The position numbers were made by a program, and so were the translations under genes. From Azadirachta indica (lineage: Eukaryota > Streptophyta > Magnoliopsida > Sapindales > Meliaceae), in the NCBI GenBank assembly GCA_022749755.1, contig CM040442.1, forward strand, positions 11,630,457-11,694,456: a stretch of 64,000 nucleotides of DNA. Direction: 5' to 3'. Shown here in pieces: positions 1-12,085 of this stretch. The notes below the pieces were generated by a model, which was given only the letters and a program-made list of their open reading frames with translations, did not search any database and was not told the origin of the DNA. Position 1 is the stretch's first letter. Each line of letters opens with the position of its first letter.

Positions 1-1335
1 TAAACTTTTAATCTTTGATCAAACTGAATAAGAAAATAATTGATTTTTAAACCTCTTATATTTACCAAATATAAAGTTAAGAATGAACATATCTAATATA
101 GTGTGTATATATATATATATATATATATTCAATATATTTCGTTCATTAAACAATTAAAAGAGTCTTACTAATTTTTAATAGTTTTAATTTTAAATTAAAT
201 TAAGGGCTGAATTAATAATATATATTATAATATAATATGTGGGTCAAATAATGTAGTATCACAATTGTTTAAAATTTTTAATATTTGTAATAATAATCAA
301 TTAATTAATAAATATATATATTCAATTACAATATTTTAACTACTTTTAATTAAATTTTAAAAAGCTATTACAATTATATCTTAAAATATTAACATTAATT
401 AATAATTAATTTAGCCTGTCCTTAGTTAATTAATTTTATCAAAAATATGATACCTTTAAAACACAATTTCAAAGAAGAAAAAAGAGAGACATTCAATTCC
501 ATCCATCAAAATACAATTTCTAATTTCTAACAATTATAATAATAAATAGAAGTCCACTTTATTTATTAAAAGGATAGCGTATTATCATAAGATCTTTTTT
601 ACTCAAAATTGGAAAACACATTTTCTGATATAAATGAGTCTGACACACTTACAATTACAAATTTGAGAATCCCGTGACTATTGTTCGATTATAAACCAAA
701 ACAAACTCTTAGGTGAAAAAAAATAAGGGCTTTGGTTGATAATTGACGAAATAGGGTCAAATAATATAGCAGTGAATCCGTATGATGGACCAAAAATTGG
801 TGGGAGAATGGGGTCTTTCATCTTTCATATCTACTTCTTTAGAATATTTCTATCATTCACACTCAAATCGAGTAAAACAACACAAACATTCAAGGGAGAA
901 TAGAACAAATAAGGTGCTAACTTTATTGGACTAGATATGTTTAAAGGTACTAATTTTAAAAAATACTTATTTATATATTTAACAGTTTTAATAAAATGTA
1001 TTTATCCAAATGAAATTAATATTTATGGTGATTTTTGAATTAATAGCTAGTATGATGTTTTATGAAATTAGCATTTAAAATGGATAAGTGGATAGCATCT
1101 TAATTTTAATAAAAGTGTTGTGATTTCCAAAATACCTTAAATAAACTTTAAAAATTTCATTCAAATTTAATAAAAATTTTATCATTTTCAACATACTCCT
1201 AACTAATTTTAAAAATTTCAATTCTTATCCTATTTTGTTATATTTTTCTTAACTAATTATTTTATTTTTTTAAATTATTAAATTTACAATTATTTGTATA
1301 ACAAATTTATTTATTTATTTTTAATAGTAAACATA
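1..1335. repeat. Tail of tandem-array unit 0
   Basis: AT-rich, gene-free DNA that matches the tail of unit 1 in pieces. Bases about 35-100 match 25070-25135, bases 150-530 match 25890-26235, and bases 910-1335 match 27150-27545, in the same order and orientation. Relative to unit 1 it lacks about 740 bp inside the first block and has unrelated sequence at about 545-905. A (TA)n microsatellite lies at 106-129. No coding potential is seen; the short open frame near 1294 is chance. It shows that another array unit lies to the left of the window. Confidence 0.75.
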
Positions 1336-2058
1336 TGTATAACATTCCTCTTGTTTTTTAACGTATGTCAACTTTTGGCTCAACAGATTTTTCTCCATGG
1401 TCAGTTGATCCATAGTTTTGTACATTGTGGCATTTGTGATGGAATGCTCCTTTTGCATTATCTATGTGCAAGGTTAATGAGTGGTACATCTATTTAAATT
1501 CATGAAAAGCAAAGGCTTGGTTAGAGGGGTTTATTAAATCTGGTTATAAAAAGAAACTAGCGTGGGGTGTTTGAACACAATTACCTTGCCCATCTATTCG
1601 TATACCTTTTCCAGCATCTTTTCTGAGCTGGCAACCTGTAAGTTTAAAGATAGGGTTTGGCTAACTATGGAGGCCACCTGGTTGATGGATGAAATCAAGT
1701 GTTTGAAGAGTTCTCTTTTCTCTTTAGAATATCCATCTAGGAAAGGCCATCTACTTCGATAATCTCCTTGCCTTGATTTGTATTATGCTTTTTAGAGGCC
1801 TCTTCTCTATCTTTTCTGAGGCCCCAGCATTACGTTTACCTTTATCTTTTGAAGGGTTTTTTGTATTTTCAAGATCCACAAAACCTTTCTTCTCTGCATT
1901 TTGAGCTCAATCGCTCTTCCTTTAGAAGACCCACCCTCATTTTGGTTATATTTCATGGGTAGATCCTGGGCTTTTTGGGACACAACTCTAGGTTATGATT
2001 CTAGTGCATCTAGAACTAAGCCCAATGAGCCTAGCAACTTGGCCTTGCCTTTCTTGGG
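1336..2058. other. Unassigned spacer between units 0 and 1
   Basis: This 723-bp stretch separates the end of unit 0 from the start of unit 1. It is less AT-rich than its flanks and has several short open frames on both strands (for example 1562-1762 and 1901-2122 on the plus strand). None resembles a family I know and none is preserved elsewhere in the window. It occupies the position of the 6-kb spacer between units 1 and 2 (27546-33612) but is not recognisably homologous to it. It may be a decayed transposon fragment. Confidence 0.4.
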
Positions 2059-3560
2059 TACTAAAATTTTGGAGCAAGATTTTTTTCTATTCTCCAAGCA
2101 ACTTCAAGCTCCTAGCAAGTAAGGGCAACTGTCACTAAACCATAGCCGATGAGTTGATCAAATGCAAGGAGTTTCTTTTCATCTTTTAGTTTTGCACACC
2201 AATGTCAAATTTTCTAAGCATGGGTGCAACTAAATCTAATTTAGGGCCGTGGACAACTGTACAAAATAAGAATTCATTTATCAATTCAGTGTTCAAGTTA
2301 GAATTTTGTTTAGAATAAAAGACCAAAACCACAAATGAATCATGCATAACACTTACAAAGAATAGTTTTAAATGCATAAGGCATGGGGCCATACATATTA
2401 ATCTCAGTCAAAGAAGATTTGCACCAATCCCCACCTATAGGAACCATTCTCAGCTCTATGATCAACATGGTTAAAGGTTGGGCTTTTGTCATAGGTATAG
2501 TTCTATGTTCTCTAATGAGTTCAACTCTAACCCTACAGGAAAATAGATTCCAGGCTTGATAATCAGTCCTAGATGAACGTGTTAAGGAGGTATCTAATTC
2601 ACTCTCTAGGCTACGGGGCACATCTCTCACATGAAGTTTCTCAAATCTCACCATGATCACCCTGAGCAATATCAACATAAAGCTAGTTAGATTAGAATTT
2701 ACTCTATGCACAACTATAACTACTACATCTATAACATGTCAGTTCAGTTCAAAATCAAACTTATGTTTATCTAAACAGTGCAATCCCTAGTGCACAAGAT
2801 TCAATCACCAGAAGGTGTAGACCATGAAAATCATTTTTGTCTTGGCCTAATCACAATCACATAAATCTTTTTTGTCTTTTCCTCAATGCAATCACATTTT
2901 GAGGGTTTATATGCTATAAACAATATAATTCCTATCTAGACAAGGTTAAACCCATGGTACTAGGTTTGTTTATTTAGTTTGTTCGCCTAAGTAGTTCCAG
3001 TATAATTCTAACACCCTAAGCATGAAAGTAAGTTTTAATTTCAAAGGAATTGCAAATGCCAGTTGAAGATAATAAGATAGCATGCCAAATTCCAACTTTA
3101 ACAATATTAGAGAAAGCATTCATGGCAATAAGATTTAAGGAGAGAAATTGCTTATCAGATAACAATAGAAGTTACTAATCGAAAATAAATACCGACGATG
3201 TAGTGAAACTTGTCGATGAGAAACAGGAAAGGCTTTTGAAGAGCAGAAAGTTCGAGTTTTGTAAAAGTTTGAGAGCAATTACAACTTCAAGAAGGAAAAT
3301 GAATGGTGAAGAAGACAAAGATAGAAGTTTTATACCCGTTTTCAACCTCTGGCACTTTTTAACTGCAAAAGAAGATTGAAGGCCACAATTGCATAATGAC
3401 ATTGTTTGTTTACGTCGCCATCTAGAACTTAAATGGCACTTATAGTGGACCAATGCCACATAGACATATGACATAAACATTTATGGACATTGACAAGTGG
3501 TGAGGGATTCAAAACATTGAGTAGTCATGTCTCGCACCCCCCGTGTTTCACTAAAACCTA
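2059..3560 (-). other. Minus-strand transcription-unit-like relic, unit 1 copy
   Basis: Read on the minus strand, the block contains a TATA-like motif (complement of the stretch near 3331-3340) followed by pyrimidine-rich leader-like sequence. After roughly 600 bp comes an open frame of about 120 codons (2340-2711). This layout resembles the promoter and leader of an LTR retrotransposon or a short gene relic, but I recognise no protein domain. The homologous block in unit 2 (33613-35900) is about 0.8 kb longer, so this copy is internally deleted near 2450. Function unknown; LTR-element origin is an inference. Confidence 0.35.
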
Positions 3561-5814
3561 AAGATCACCTGTGTCTTTAGCTCTAAATTTTCATTATGAC
3601 TTAGTTCTCACTAAAAACTTGAGGGTTCAGTGTCTAGTAAGGTGAAAGGTCTGCTGGTTATGCTTAGCTGAACTTTCTGTTCAATTTGACATTGTTTGGG
3701 CTGAACAAATTATTCTTAAATTTCTAAATTTCTAGTGAAAGTGCTAATTTCACTAAAAACCAAGGGGACTTATTGTTTGGGGAGATGACCTAAGGTTAAA
3801 AAAAGTCAACATTTGATCAGTCCTGTTGGATCCTAATCAATTTAGTCAAAGACAAATTTTGATTAGGCTTGTCATTCAGATTAATTTACGGTTGTATTCC
3901 CGTCTAGTCCAATAAAATCTAGCCTGGACTGGCATTGATGGAGAATAAATGAAGATCATAAATTGCTTAGGAAGAGTTAAGTCAATGAATGTGGACGTTT
4001 ATGTAGTTATGAGGATAATTAAAGATTTCTGTTATACAAATAATATGACTATTGGATGGAAATTCGATCAGAGAAATGTTTCTCTTTAACTCAGTACCAA
4101 GTCAAGTGTTGCATGAAGAAATCTATTCGTACCAGAGATTGACACCAAAAAGATGAATGGAGAATCGTGGCCCTAGCAAGCTTCAAACTAATAATTGCTC
4201 ATTATTTTTCAATTATGAAGATTCAATTATTATTTTCAGTTACAAATTCAATGTGATCGTTGGCCCATTCAAATCTCTATAAAAAGAAGGCTGATTGAGG
4301 AAAAAAAAGGTACATGATTCTTACAAAAGCATTGAAACTCTATCAAAATAAATTCAAAATTTTATTTAAATAAGAAAACCCAAAAACTAAATTAAGCATT
4401 GGCAGGTTTTTGCTGGTAAATTTGTCTCCCTTTGATCATTGTTCTATTTTGCAGAGTAACTCAAGCTTTGAAGGAAGGAATTTCATAATTAGAGAGCAAA
4501 ATTTACGCATTTTGGTGTTGGGTTTCAAAGCTACAAAATTTTGATATCAACATCACCCATTATTATTTTCCAACGCAAGAAACATGTAATAATAATAAAT
4601 AAATAAATAAATGACCTTTTCCCCTATTCTTTTGAAGGCAAGAACTTTGTTTTTTTTTTAAAAAAAAAAAATAGCTATACTATTACATAGATCGAGAATT
4701 TAAAGCCTAATCATCAATGAAAATTTTTTTGAGTCAAACATTGACAACGGATGGTGGCCAACGGCAGTACTAATAGTGACGTCTTGCTAGCTACTGCGAT
4801 CAATAAAATAGTCATAAAGTTTCAATCCATTTAAATTAATTTATTATTGAAAGATTGGTATACATTGAACATTTATTAATATTTTACTGAAAATATTATA
4901 GAATAAAATTTGCATTAATTTTTTAAAAAATTATCTAAAATATTTATAAATTTAAGTATTTATATGTATCAAGTAATGTTTATCTTAAGACATATTAGGA
5001 AAACATTTTTAATTAATTTATTAATAAATTATCTAACAGATTTTTAAATTTAAAAATTTATACAAATTAGTTTTTTTTCACAAAATATTGTATTTATTGA
5101 AGTAATGTTTCTTACTTTAATTTTCTTAAAATTTCTAGCATATATATTGTGCGCCTGTCATTTATGTTATTTTTTATATGCTCATACACAATCATGTAAA
5201 TGTATGTAATTGTTACTGAAAAATAACAATTGAGTTATGATTTTTATAATGGAGTTGACGATAAATGGATGATAGGATATTAGACAAAGTTTTGGGGATG
5301 ATGGCATATTAGGCTTAAAAGAAAGGGATATTGGGTATTCTCTCGAGTATTGATTTCTAGATGTTGGAAGAGATTGAAAATGCATTTTAGTGCCTTTACT
5401 GTTGAGTTATAATAATTTCCTATCCAAGATAAGACTATGTTCATGTTATGTTATTTTTGTTTTTATTTATTTATATTCATTATGGGTTTGATAAGTTTTG
5501 TTTGAAAATATAATATATATATATTTTTATAAATATTTGCAAGGGGAAAAAGGACTTATAAATCCTTAGGTTTGGTCTATTGGACTAATCAGTCTTAACA
5601 GTTTTAAAATAACTCAAAAAAATCTTTATTTATTAAAAAATAAGAATTATTATTTACTTAAAAATTTTAAGTTTAATGTTTTAATCTTTAGTTATTGATA
5701 ATAAGGACTAAATAGTTAAAGTTAAAATATGTGACAATATTACTTTAATAAATATTAGGAGGCAAAATGATAATAATCAATTACAAAATTGTAATTTAAA
5801 TGTATGAAATCTGA
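3561..5814. other. Gene-free unit DNA
   Basis: AT-rich DNA collinear with about 35900-38160 in unit 2. It has poly-T/poly-A stretches (about 4646-4670) and no open frame conserved between copies. The 5182-5385 minus frame exists in both copies, but only as part of general sequence similarity. Nothing further is recognisable. Confidence 0.6.
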
Positions 5815-6153
5815 TAATTATCCCTAAGTCCACTAAGTCCACCAACTATAAAATATTGATGGATTTCCAACATGTTCAAATGTGAAACCCCATCATACAC
5901 GTAATTATTTATTACTTGCATTTTAAGGCACCGATAAAAGTCTACAACTACAGGTGGCGCCCTATCACCATTGTAAGTCTTCGCGGTCTTCTATATAGGT
6001 TTCTCTTTCTCTTTCTCTATCTTTCATCAACAAAACTTTTATACCACGGCTATGTATGGATCTTTCATTGATGGGATCATATTCATTGAGTGATCAGCAA
6101 CATAAGAAAAAAGTACATATAAAGACTTGTTTACATGACCACATCTATATATA
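5815..6153. repeat. Internal module 'a', left part
   Basis: This stretch has relatives at about 15310-15540 (module b), 52262-52590 (module c), and at the equivalent positions of unit 2 (38160-38523 and 50010-50230). Shared landmarks are a pyrimidine-rich run with 'tctctatctct', then a run of 'caaatttttatgcca' type, then 'gtgaccacatccat'. In module a the retrotransposon at 6154 interrupts the module directly after this last landmark. Modules b and c preserve the uninterrupted arrangement. Confidence 0.7.
6149..6153. repeat. Target-site duplication ATATA, left
   Basis: ATATA lies immediately before the left LTR (TGTTG at 6154), and the same five bases follow the right LTR at 12518-12522. The right flank is an (AT)n run, so the match has limited weight alone. 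The same ATATA precedes the element in unit 2 (38519-38523). Confidence 0.65.
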
Positions 6154-6581
6154 TGTTGATACCAAATTTCATCTCCTAATACCAATTAGTAAATTTTTAA
6201 GTTTTGTGAAAAAAAAATGTCTCTCTTTCTGTCTTTCTTTCCTTTATATACTTGTTAATTCTTTAGGTCATCTGAAATATTATTTTTTAATAAGATTCTT
6301 ATTAAAGATAACTTAAAAACTGGGTTTGCCTTTAATTTTAATAAATTGCTTTTTTAGTTGAACTGAAATTATTTATTGGGTTTGGATTTTGGAAAAGAGA
6401 ATATTAGCCCATTTTGAAATGTAAATTCTTCATTTCTTTGCTATTAGGTCTTCTTTTAGAATATGGACTTTGTTTTTACAATGAAGCCTTACGATGTTAG
6501 TTCCACAGGACCTTAGGATAACAAGTCTAACCTACAACTAGAATCAGGTCTAGTATAAAGTTGAGAATTAAGGTGCAATCG
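6154..6581 (-). repeat. 3' LTR of retrotransposon copy 1
   Basis: The plus-strand sequence starts TGTTGATACC and ends GGTGCAATCG. It aligns throughout to 12086-12517, sharing runs such as 'gaatattagcccattttga' and 'ttaaagataactta'. The terminal CA is degraded here but present in copy 2 (GGTGCAACCA). Divergence from the 5' LTR is visibly large, so the insertion is old. Confidence 0.8.
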
Positions 6582-6597
6582 GAGTCCCCTAGTTTTA
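6582..6597 (-). other. Polypurine tract of retrotransposon copy 1
   Basis: On the minus strand this reads as a G-rich purine run (AAACTAGGGGACTC) directly upstream of the 3' LTR, as expected for priming of plus-strand DNA synthesis. In copy 2 the tract is cleaner (AAACTGGGGGACTC). Confidence 0.6.
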
Positions 6598-8186
6598 CTG
6601 GTAGCTAAATAAAGTTGATAATAAAGCTTCGACCAGTAAATCTATTTAACTATTATGTCTGCAATAACCAGGTTTCATTTATATATATCTCATTTTCGCG
6701 AAACTAGCTAGTTCTTGGATGATCTCCTAAACTCCTAATGAACCTTCAATAGCTTGGCATCGGCAGTGTAAGACCTCCAAAAAGAGGTTTTACATATATC
6801 GTTTTCGTGTTATCTTTCTATAGGCTCATATTAACCAACTTAGTTGGGAAACTAATAGTGCCTCACCAAAAGGTCGGGATGTGGGGTTCTAAAAGGGGAA
6901 TTGGTCAAAACAAATGGGCTCTACTAGGGAATAGCTTTTCTTTTTTAGTCACATATATATATATATATGTGTGGTTGGTGCGGGAATTTCGCTCGGCCTA
7001 CACCAGTTCTTAGAGAGGATCTGGTTGCTTTTGACGTGGTCAACGATGTCACACCAGCTCTTCGTTTTAGGAACTAGGTCATGTAGTTCGAAGCTCGAAT
7101 GAGGTTCAATAGGCCCGAGGTCTTCTTTTCATGATGAAATGACAGCGACTCGGCCTGCCTACAACACCATTCTTCATTGTCACAGTTTTTAAGCTAAGTT
7201 GAACTTTTAAATACTTCCTTAACCTATAATCCTCTGCAAAATAACATAAAAGTCAAACAGAGGTCTTCACTTTAGTTACCTCCCTCCAATACTTAAGTCA
7301 ACTTCTAACAAAAAGTAAGGGTTGAAGGGCATGGATATAGCCTTTCTTGTGTATTAAAAGATGAAATGGTAAACAGAGAATAAGGTCTAAAGAAATCTAT
7401 CTAGACCAAGTCCCATTGCTGCCTTTTCATGACAAGGGAAAGAAGAAAAAGTTCATGAATCACTTAAGTAATGTTTATGGAGGTAGAACAGTACTCGAAA
7501 AGTATATTTTACAGACAACTAAAGGCTTGAGAGTATTTTCTTAGAGAATGGGTTTCTTTCCTCTCTTGAATGATGATGAGAATCAATGTTCACCTACCTT
7601 AAACATGTAAAAAATATACTTTTGTATGGGAGGAAGAGCTAAGCTATGATTGGACGAAATATATTGCTCTAATTCAGCTTAACCTTCTCAAGTGGCACCA
7701 TTACATTAGCTCTAGATGGTGCCATGTGGTAGGCGAGGATGTAGTTATCTTCTATTGGTCCAAGTTTAAAGGCCATTTCTCTACTTTCTACGCGGCCAGA
7801 CCTCATTAGCCCTTTGAGTTAAGGAGTGGTCCCCTTCTGATGCACAACTAGCCTTTACCATGCTGCCTAACCTTTGCTTAGCTTAATGCACACTCTGTCC
7901 CCTGCCACATTCAGAGATTGTCTCCCTATTGTTTTGTGATCCCTCATATTTTAAAGTGTGAATCTCGATTGACCTAGAACATGGATGGCACCAACCTAGT
8001 TACTAGAAGACTTGGTCACCTCGGCGCCCTTGGTTCTTTATTAGCGAGGTTAAAATATTAAGTTGTTCATTACTTATAATAAGTCAAGACACATTTTTCA
8101 TCGTAATACAATGCTAAGGGCATTATTCCAACTTTCTTTTATACACTGTAACATAAGACCTTGTCTGTTACGTGCGCCAAGGTTTA

Positions 8187-8520
8187 TGGCCATGATTTCC
8201 TCACGTCCCAGGATTTCTGGTCATAAGGGCAATTTCTCACATTTAGGGTTTATGTTCATATGGGTAATTTTTTATGTCCCAAGATTTCTAGTCACATGGA
8301 TGATTCCTTACATCTCAAGATTTTTGTTCACGTACGCGATTCCTCACATCCTAGAGTTTCTGGTTATGTAGGCAATTCCTCATGCCCCAACGTTTCTTGT
8401 CACATAGGCAAATTCCTCATGTCCTAGGTTTATGGTCAAGTGTGTAATTCTTCACATCTTGGAGCTTTTGATCACATGGGCAATTCCTCACTTTCTAGGA
8501 TTTCTTGTCACGTGGGCATT
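8187..8520. repeat. 36-bp minisatellite, about 9 copies
   Basis: Diverged tandem units of about 36 bp of the type 'ATTCCTCACATCCCAGGATT' followed by 'TCTGGTCACATGGGCA'. The array lies in the 3' untranslated part of the minus-strand retrotransposon. Because the period is a multiple of three, it creates a chance open frame on the plus strand (8063-8371). The same array in copy 2 (40568-41036) has about 13 units. Confidence 0.85.
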
Positions 8521-9012
8521 TGTTGACAATGATGTCGAATATTTCATTCATACACAAGGAGCCTAGCTCAAGGTGGTTCTTAGCCAATCGCTTTTAACCT
8601 GGTTCTTAATAGACCTATCATCTTGTTTATACCAAGGTAATTGCAAGTTAGGTCACCTCACCCAGTATTTGTTGGAATCATTACGGGCTTGCATTCTGTC
8701 ACGTGTCTTATTTACATTTTTCCCACAATAATATATATATATATTAAATCTTAACTGTTAGATGTACTTATATTTAATAAATTATATTTAATATAAAAAA
8801 TTGTGTAAAAAAAAGGGTCATTGATCCTATCCTCTATATATATATATATGATCATTATTATTATTCTTATTGAGCTGTTACGTGAAATTCCCATGTTCTG
8901 TTCTATCTTCTATGGGTACGACTTCCCGATTACCCGATAATCTATAGACCAGAAATGTGAAAACTTACTTGGACTGCTTACTTCTCTTTAATGCGGATTC
9001 GTTTAGACCCAA

Positions 9013-9433
9013 CATCATGAGCTACTGAGTGAAAATGAAAATATCAAGTTTGATTTGGAAAAGGAGAAGCGGTGTGATGAGGTAGAGCGAGAGAAAAGAA
9101 AGGAAATTTGTAGTTCCGAATAACCGACCTCAATGTTAGATTAGCTGCTGCAGTTAAGGTCAAAGAGAGTATTCGAGGTGAAGCGGACTCGGAGATACGG
9201 GAGAGGAATTTTTTTTTTCCCACACAGTTATACGCTTACAAACCATTATCCCCAAGAATTTGGGATGGCTGGGCAAAGCTTTTTAAATTAAGGAGGAAAC
9301 CCTGGAATGTGAAGATGAATCGGGAGATGATCATGATGAAGAGGATATCATGAACCAGGATGGCTCAGAGAGTGATGATGAGGTTGTTGATGAAGAGCCT
9401 GCACCGGGGCCCAGTAATTCTGGCCAGTTATGA
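9013..9433 (+). pseudogene. Antisense coiled-coil/acidic-tail ORF relic inside the retrotransposon
   Basis: The plus strand (antisense to the element) encodes a heptad-like charged stretch from 9013, rich in E, K and L (ELLSENENIKFDLEKEKR), up to a stop near 9122. A shifted frame then continues the helical character (RLAAAVKVKESIRGEADSE). After a poly-T interruption comes a very acidic tail (about 9303-9433, with DDHDEED and ESDDEVVDE) ending in PGPSNSGQL and a stop. Copy 2 (41543-41971) keeps the same tail and stop but has a separate frameshift in the coiled coil. Tat-lineage LTR elements are known to carry antisense ORFs between pol and the 3' LTR; assigning this relic to that class is inference. 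The product is unrecognised. Confidence 0.5.
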
Positions 9434-10799
9434 TCATGCTTGCTACCCTGATTTCTATTTAACATCATATATGTTTTTGTTATGACCTACCGGCTTGTTA
9501 ATCAGTTTTTCTGTATGGTTGGCTGTTATCTGATCTCATATATGCATGGATGAATTAAACTTGAATTTGGGATCTTAAGAAGCCTTCTAGTGATGAATTA
9601 CTCCTGAAATTGGGTAGCGTTTCTATTACCACAAAGCCTTCCTGTTTCAGACTATTTATTTGTCGGGATTTTGTTTCTCGAATTTCGTAATATCTGACCC
9701 GAGGAAACGACTTCCCGTGCTCTGTTGGAGGATTAGACTACCCTTGCTCTGTTTGAGCACGTTTCACCGCGTCTTTCCCAGTCAGATGTCTATAATCGAA
9801 CCGTTCTGATGCCGATGAGCTGTGATCCTAAGTTATTTGGCTCTATTTTGTTTAGCGTTCCATATGACAGTAATGCCAATTAATTTAGTACCTTGAAAAC
9901 TTCTCCCTTTTGAATCATCAATCATCATCATTATTATATTTACTCTCATCTTCATCATTCATTATTATTATTATTATTGTTATATTTATTATTATTATTA
10001 TTTATTTTTGTCCACATATTTTCTACACAGTTTATATTTTTTATTTTTTATGTTTAGAGCCAAAATAACAGTCGACACTACTCTCATTCAACCACTTGTT
10101 CAGATGGAATTTGTGATATTATACAAGTACGAAAATCAAAATCATAAATATCCCTTTACGTCAATTTGGATTTAATTAATCTATCGAATTGTTTAACTAC
10201 TAGAAGGCAACATGCCATACATAATAATTCGTATACATACTGTGTATATGATATAACTATTTGGAAAAGGTAGCAAATGACTATGATGATCATGCATGGG
10301 TTTTAGTTCTTACTTTATTAATGAAAATAAACCGACGTTTCCAAATAATGTTATAGACAGGGAAAATATGTTTAAAATTCAGAAAATAGGCGGCTAAATT
10401 AAATAGTTATGTGATTGATTCTGCAATTGGCTCGGGACATAGCCCAAAGAAACTTTTTATTATTTGATTTATTTATTTATTTATCCAGGCATTATACTTT
10501 GAGCACGAAAAGCTAGCCATGCATGCAATTCCCCGAGTAACCGAGAACAACTTGATGATGTGCCATAATTTGTCTTTAATCTTAGTTAATTATAGGAGAA
10601 AATTAATTAAGTTAAAATATGCGTGCAGAGGCTGGAATTAAAAATATATTTGCATAATGCATGCAGAGGATGGAATTAATTAAGGCATTGTTACTACTGA
10701 GCTCAATAGTTATTGGGCATATACAAGCATGAGATAGTCACGAAATCTAATTGATATTATTGAATGTCTATGGTACATGACTTTCTCTTTTTCAAGCGA

Positions 10800-11010
10800 G
10801 AGGTCGGTATAACCGGAATAATCTTCCAGGTTTTACCGTTTTGACGTGTTGCTTTCGTGGAAGGCCTATTATAATTTGATTTAGAGCTTCAGTGTGTTTT
10901 TGCCTGCTTTTTCGGCAGATCTATCATAATCTGGTTATTGCTTCAGCGCGTTTCTCCCGCTTCCAGGAGACGTCAGTATCACGGTATATCTGTACCCAGG
11001 GAGTGTAGTA
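10800..11010. repeat. Degenerate repeats of about 50-55 bp
   Basis: A GC-richer stretch with weakly repeated blocks of the type 'ctattataatttgatttaga' + 'gcttcagtgtgtttttgcctgc'. The second block reads 'ctatcataatctggttattg' + 'cttcagcgcgtttctcccgc'. Similar wording occurs at about 9640-9810. It is conserved in copy 2 (43490-43700). Only two to three units are visible and the spacing is irregular. Confidence 0.35.
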
Positions 11011-11547
11011 ATTTTTATTCTTTTACAATCTCCGTGTGGTCGTGACTTCGGTTATTCGGTCACTTGGAAATAATTTATTTCCACTGCAAAGAATCTAATC
11101 ATACATGTAAGAGTTCATGCACATGAGACCATAATGTCTTCGATGGCTTTTATATTTTGTAGTTCTTATACATGCATGAATTGGTTTTTGTATTCTGACT
11201 GTTAGCTTAGCCATGTATGCTTAACCTTGTAGTTATGCGGTAAATCTAACTATGCATGAATTTCCTTGCTTAGTCATGCATGAATTTCTTTATTGGCATG
11301 AATATATAAATATATATATATTTGAGCTACGTTACTTTTCGGTTTTTTATTCCAAACAACCACCCATATTTGGTTATTATTTTACATAATCGTTATTATT
11401 CCTTAATACAATTTGTGAAAATATTTATTTTTGATATTTTAGAGTGTTGTTATAATGGCATCGCCGAGATGCATAGTATGACTCTTCTAAATATGCGAGG
11501 TTGATACCACAGTAGTAGTACATGTGTTATATTCTTCTGAGCTACAA

Positions 11548-11668
11548 GTCGATATCTTCTTAGTACATTTTTCATGGCGCTCCTGAAAATGATGTCAGTA
11601 CTTTTTTGTTATATTTTTAGTGTCTTTCTGGACATGATCTCGATACCTCTTTAGTAAATTTCTATGTC
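11548..11668. repeat. 45-bp minisatellite, truncated (about 2.7 copies)
   Basis: Units of about 45 bp with the core 'tcagtacctctttagtatat' + 'ttttagtgtctttctggacatga'. Copy 2 has nearly 11 units (44967-45452). Here the array ends abruptly at about 11667, joined directly to the gag relic, which marks the edge of a deletion of about 1.3 kb relative to copy 2. Confidence 0.8.
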
Positions 11669-11669
11669 T

Positions 11670-12011
11670 TGATTATCATCTTCCCTTGTTCTTTAGTTTT
11701 TGCTTGAAGTTTTAGTCTTTTTCTTCTTTCATCTTCCAACTTCCTTTCCAAATCTAAAGGATCTTGAGTGGTCTGATTCACATGATTCGCTTGATTTGAT
11801 TAATTTGCCTAATTCGAAAGATTTCCCTGATTCGCTTGATTCATCTGATTTCCCTAATTCGATTGATTTATTTCATTCGCTTGATTGACCTAATTTGCCT
11901 AATTTGCTTAATTGACCTAATTCACCTGATTCAAAAATTCACCTGATATGCTTGATTCCTTCTATTCGCTTGACTCACCTGATTCACCTGATTATCTCCT
12001 TCTTTTACCAT
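11670..12011 (-). pseudogene. gag N-terminal relic (Asn-Gln-repeat) of LTR element copy 1
   Basis: On the minus strand an ATG at 12011, about 70 bp after the primer-binding-like site, opens a gag-like frame. Its N-terminus is built from a degenerate 9-bp repeat (plus strand about 11760-12000, 'ctgattcgcttgattcac' type) and reads as Asn-Gln-x triplets such as NQANQVNQ, followed by a Lys/Glu-rich segment. Several stops interrupt it. The rest of gag is deleted, the junction with the 45-bp minisatellite lying near 11667. Copy 2 extends further to a His/Cys-containing gag motif. The position after the 5' LTR supports the gag assignment. Confidence 0.6.
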
Positions 12012-12066
12012 GATTTTTCTTGCTACCTAAATTTCTTATTATAAATCTTTTGGCTTCTTTTCTTTT

Positions 12067-12085
12067 TCCCACAAATGACACCAAC
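12067..12085 (-). other. Primer-binding-site-like sequence of LTR element copy 1
   Basis: On the minus strand GTTGGTGTCATTTGTGGGA follows the 5' LTR end (CAACA) directly. It resembles the TTGGCGCC(N)TGTGGG form seen at this position in many plant Ty3/gypsy elements, with C-to-T decay. I do not assign a specific tRNA. Confidence 0.55.

Noticed and set aside
2340..2711. 123-codon minus-strand frame as a gene
   Set aside because: The unit 2 counterpart (34856-35047) is broken and no domain is recognised. Kept only as part of a relic.
8187..8520. CRISPR-like array of direct repeats
   Set aside because: Units are contiguous and diverged without unique spacers, in plant DNA. It is a minisatellite.
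11700..11888. Plus-strand frame rich in Ser-Leu-Asp (also 46441-46629)
   Set aside because: The 9-bp repeat read on the wrong strand; the minus strand is the gag relic.
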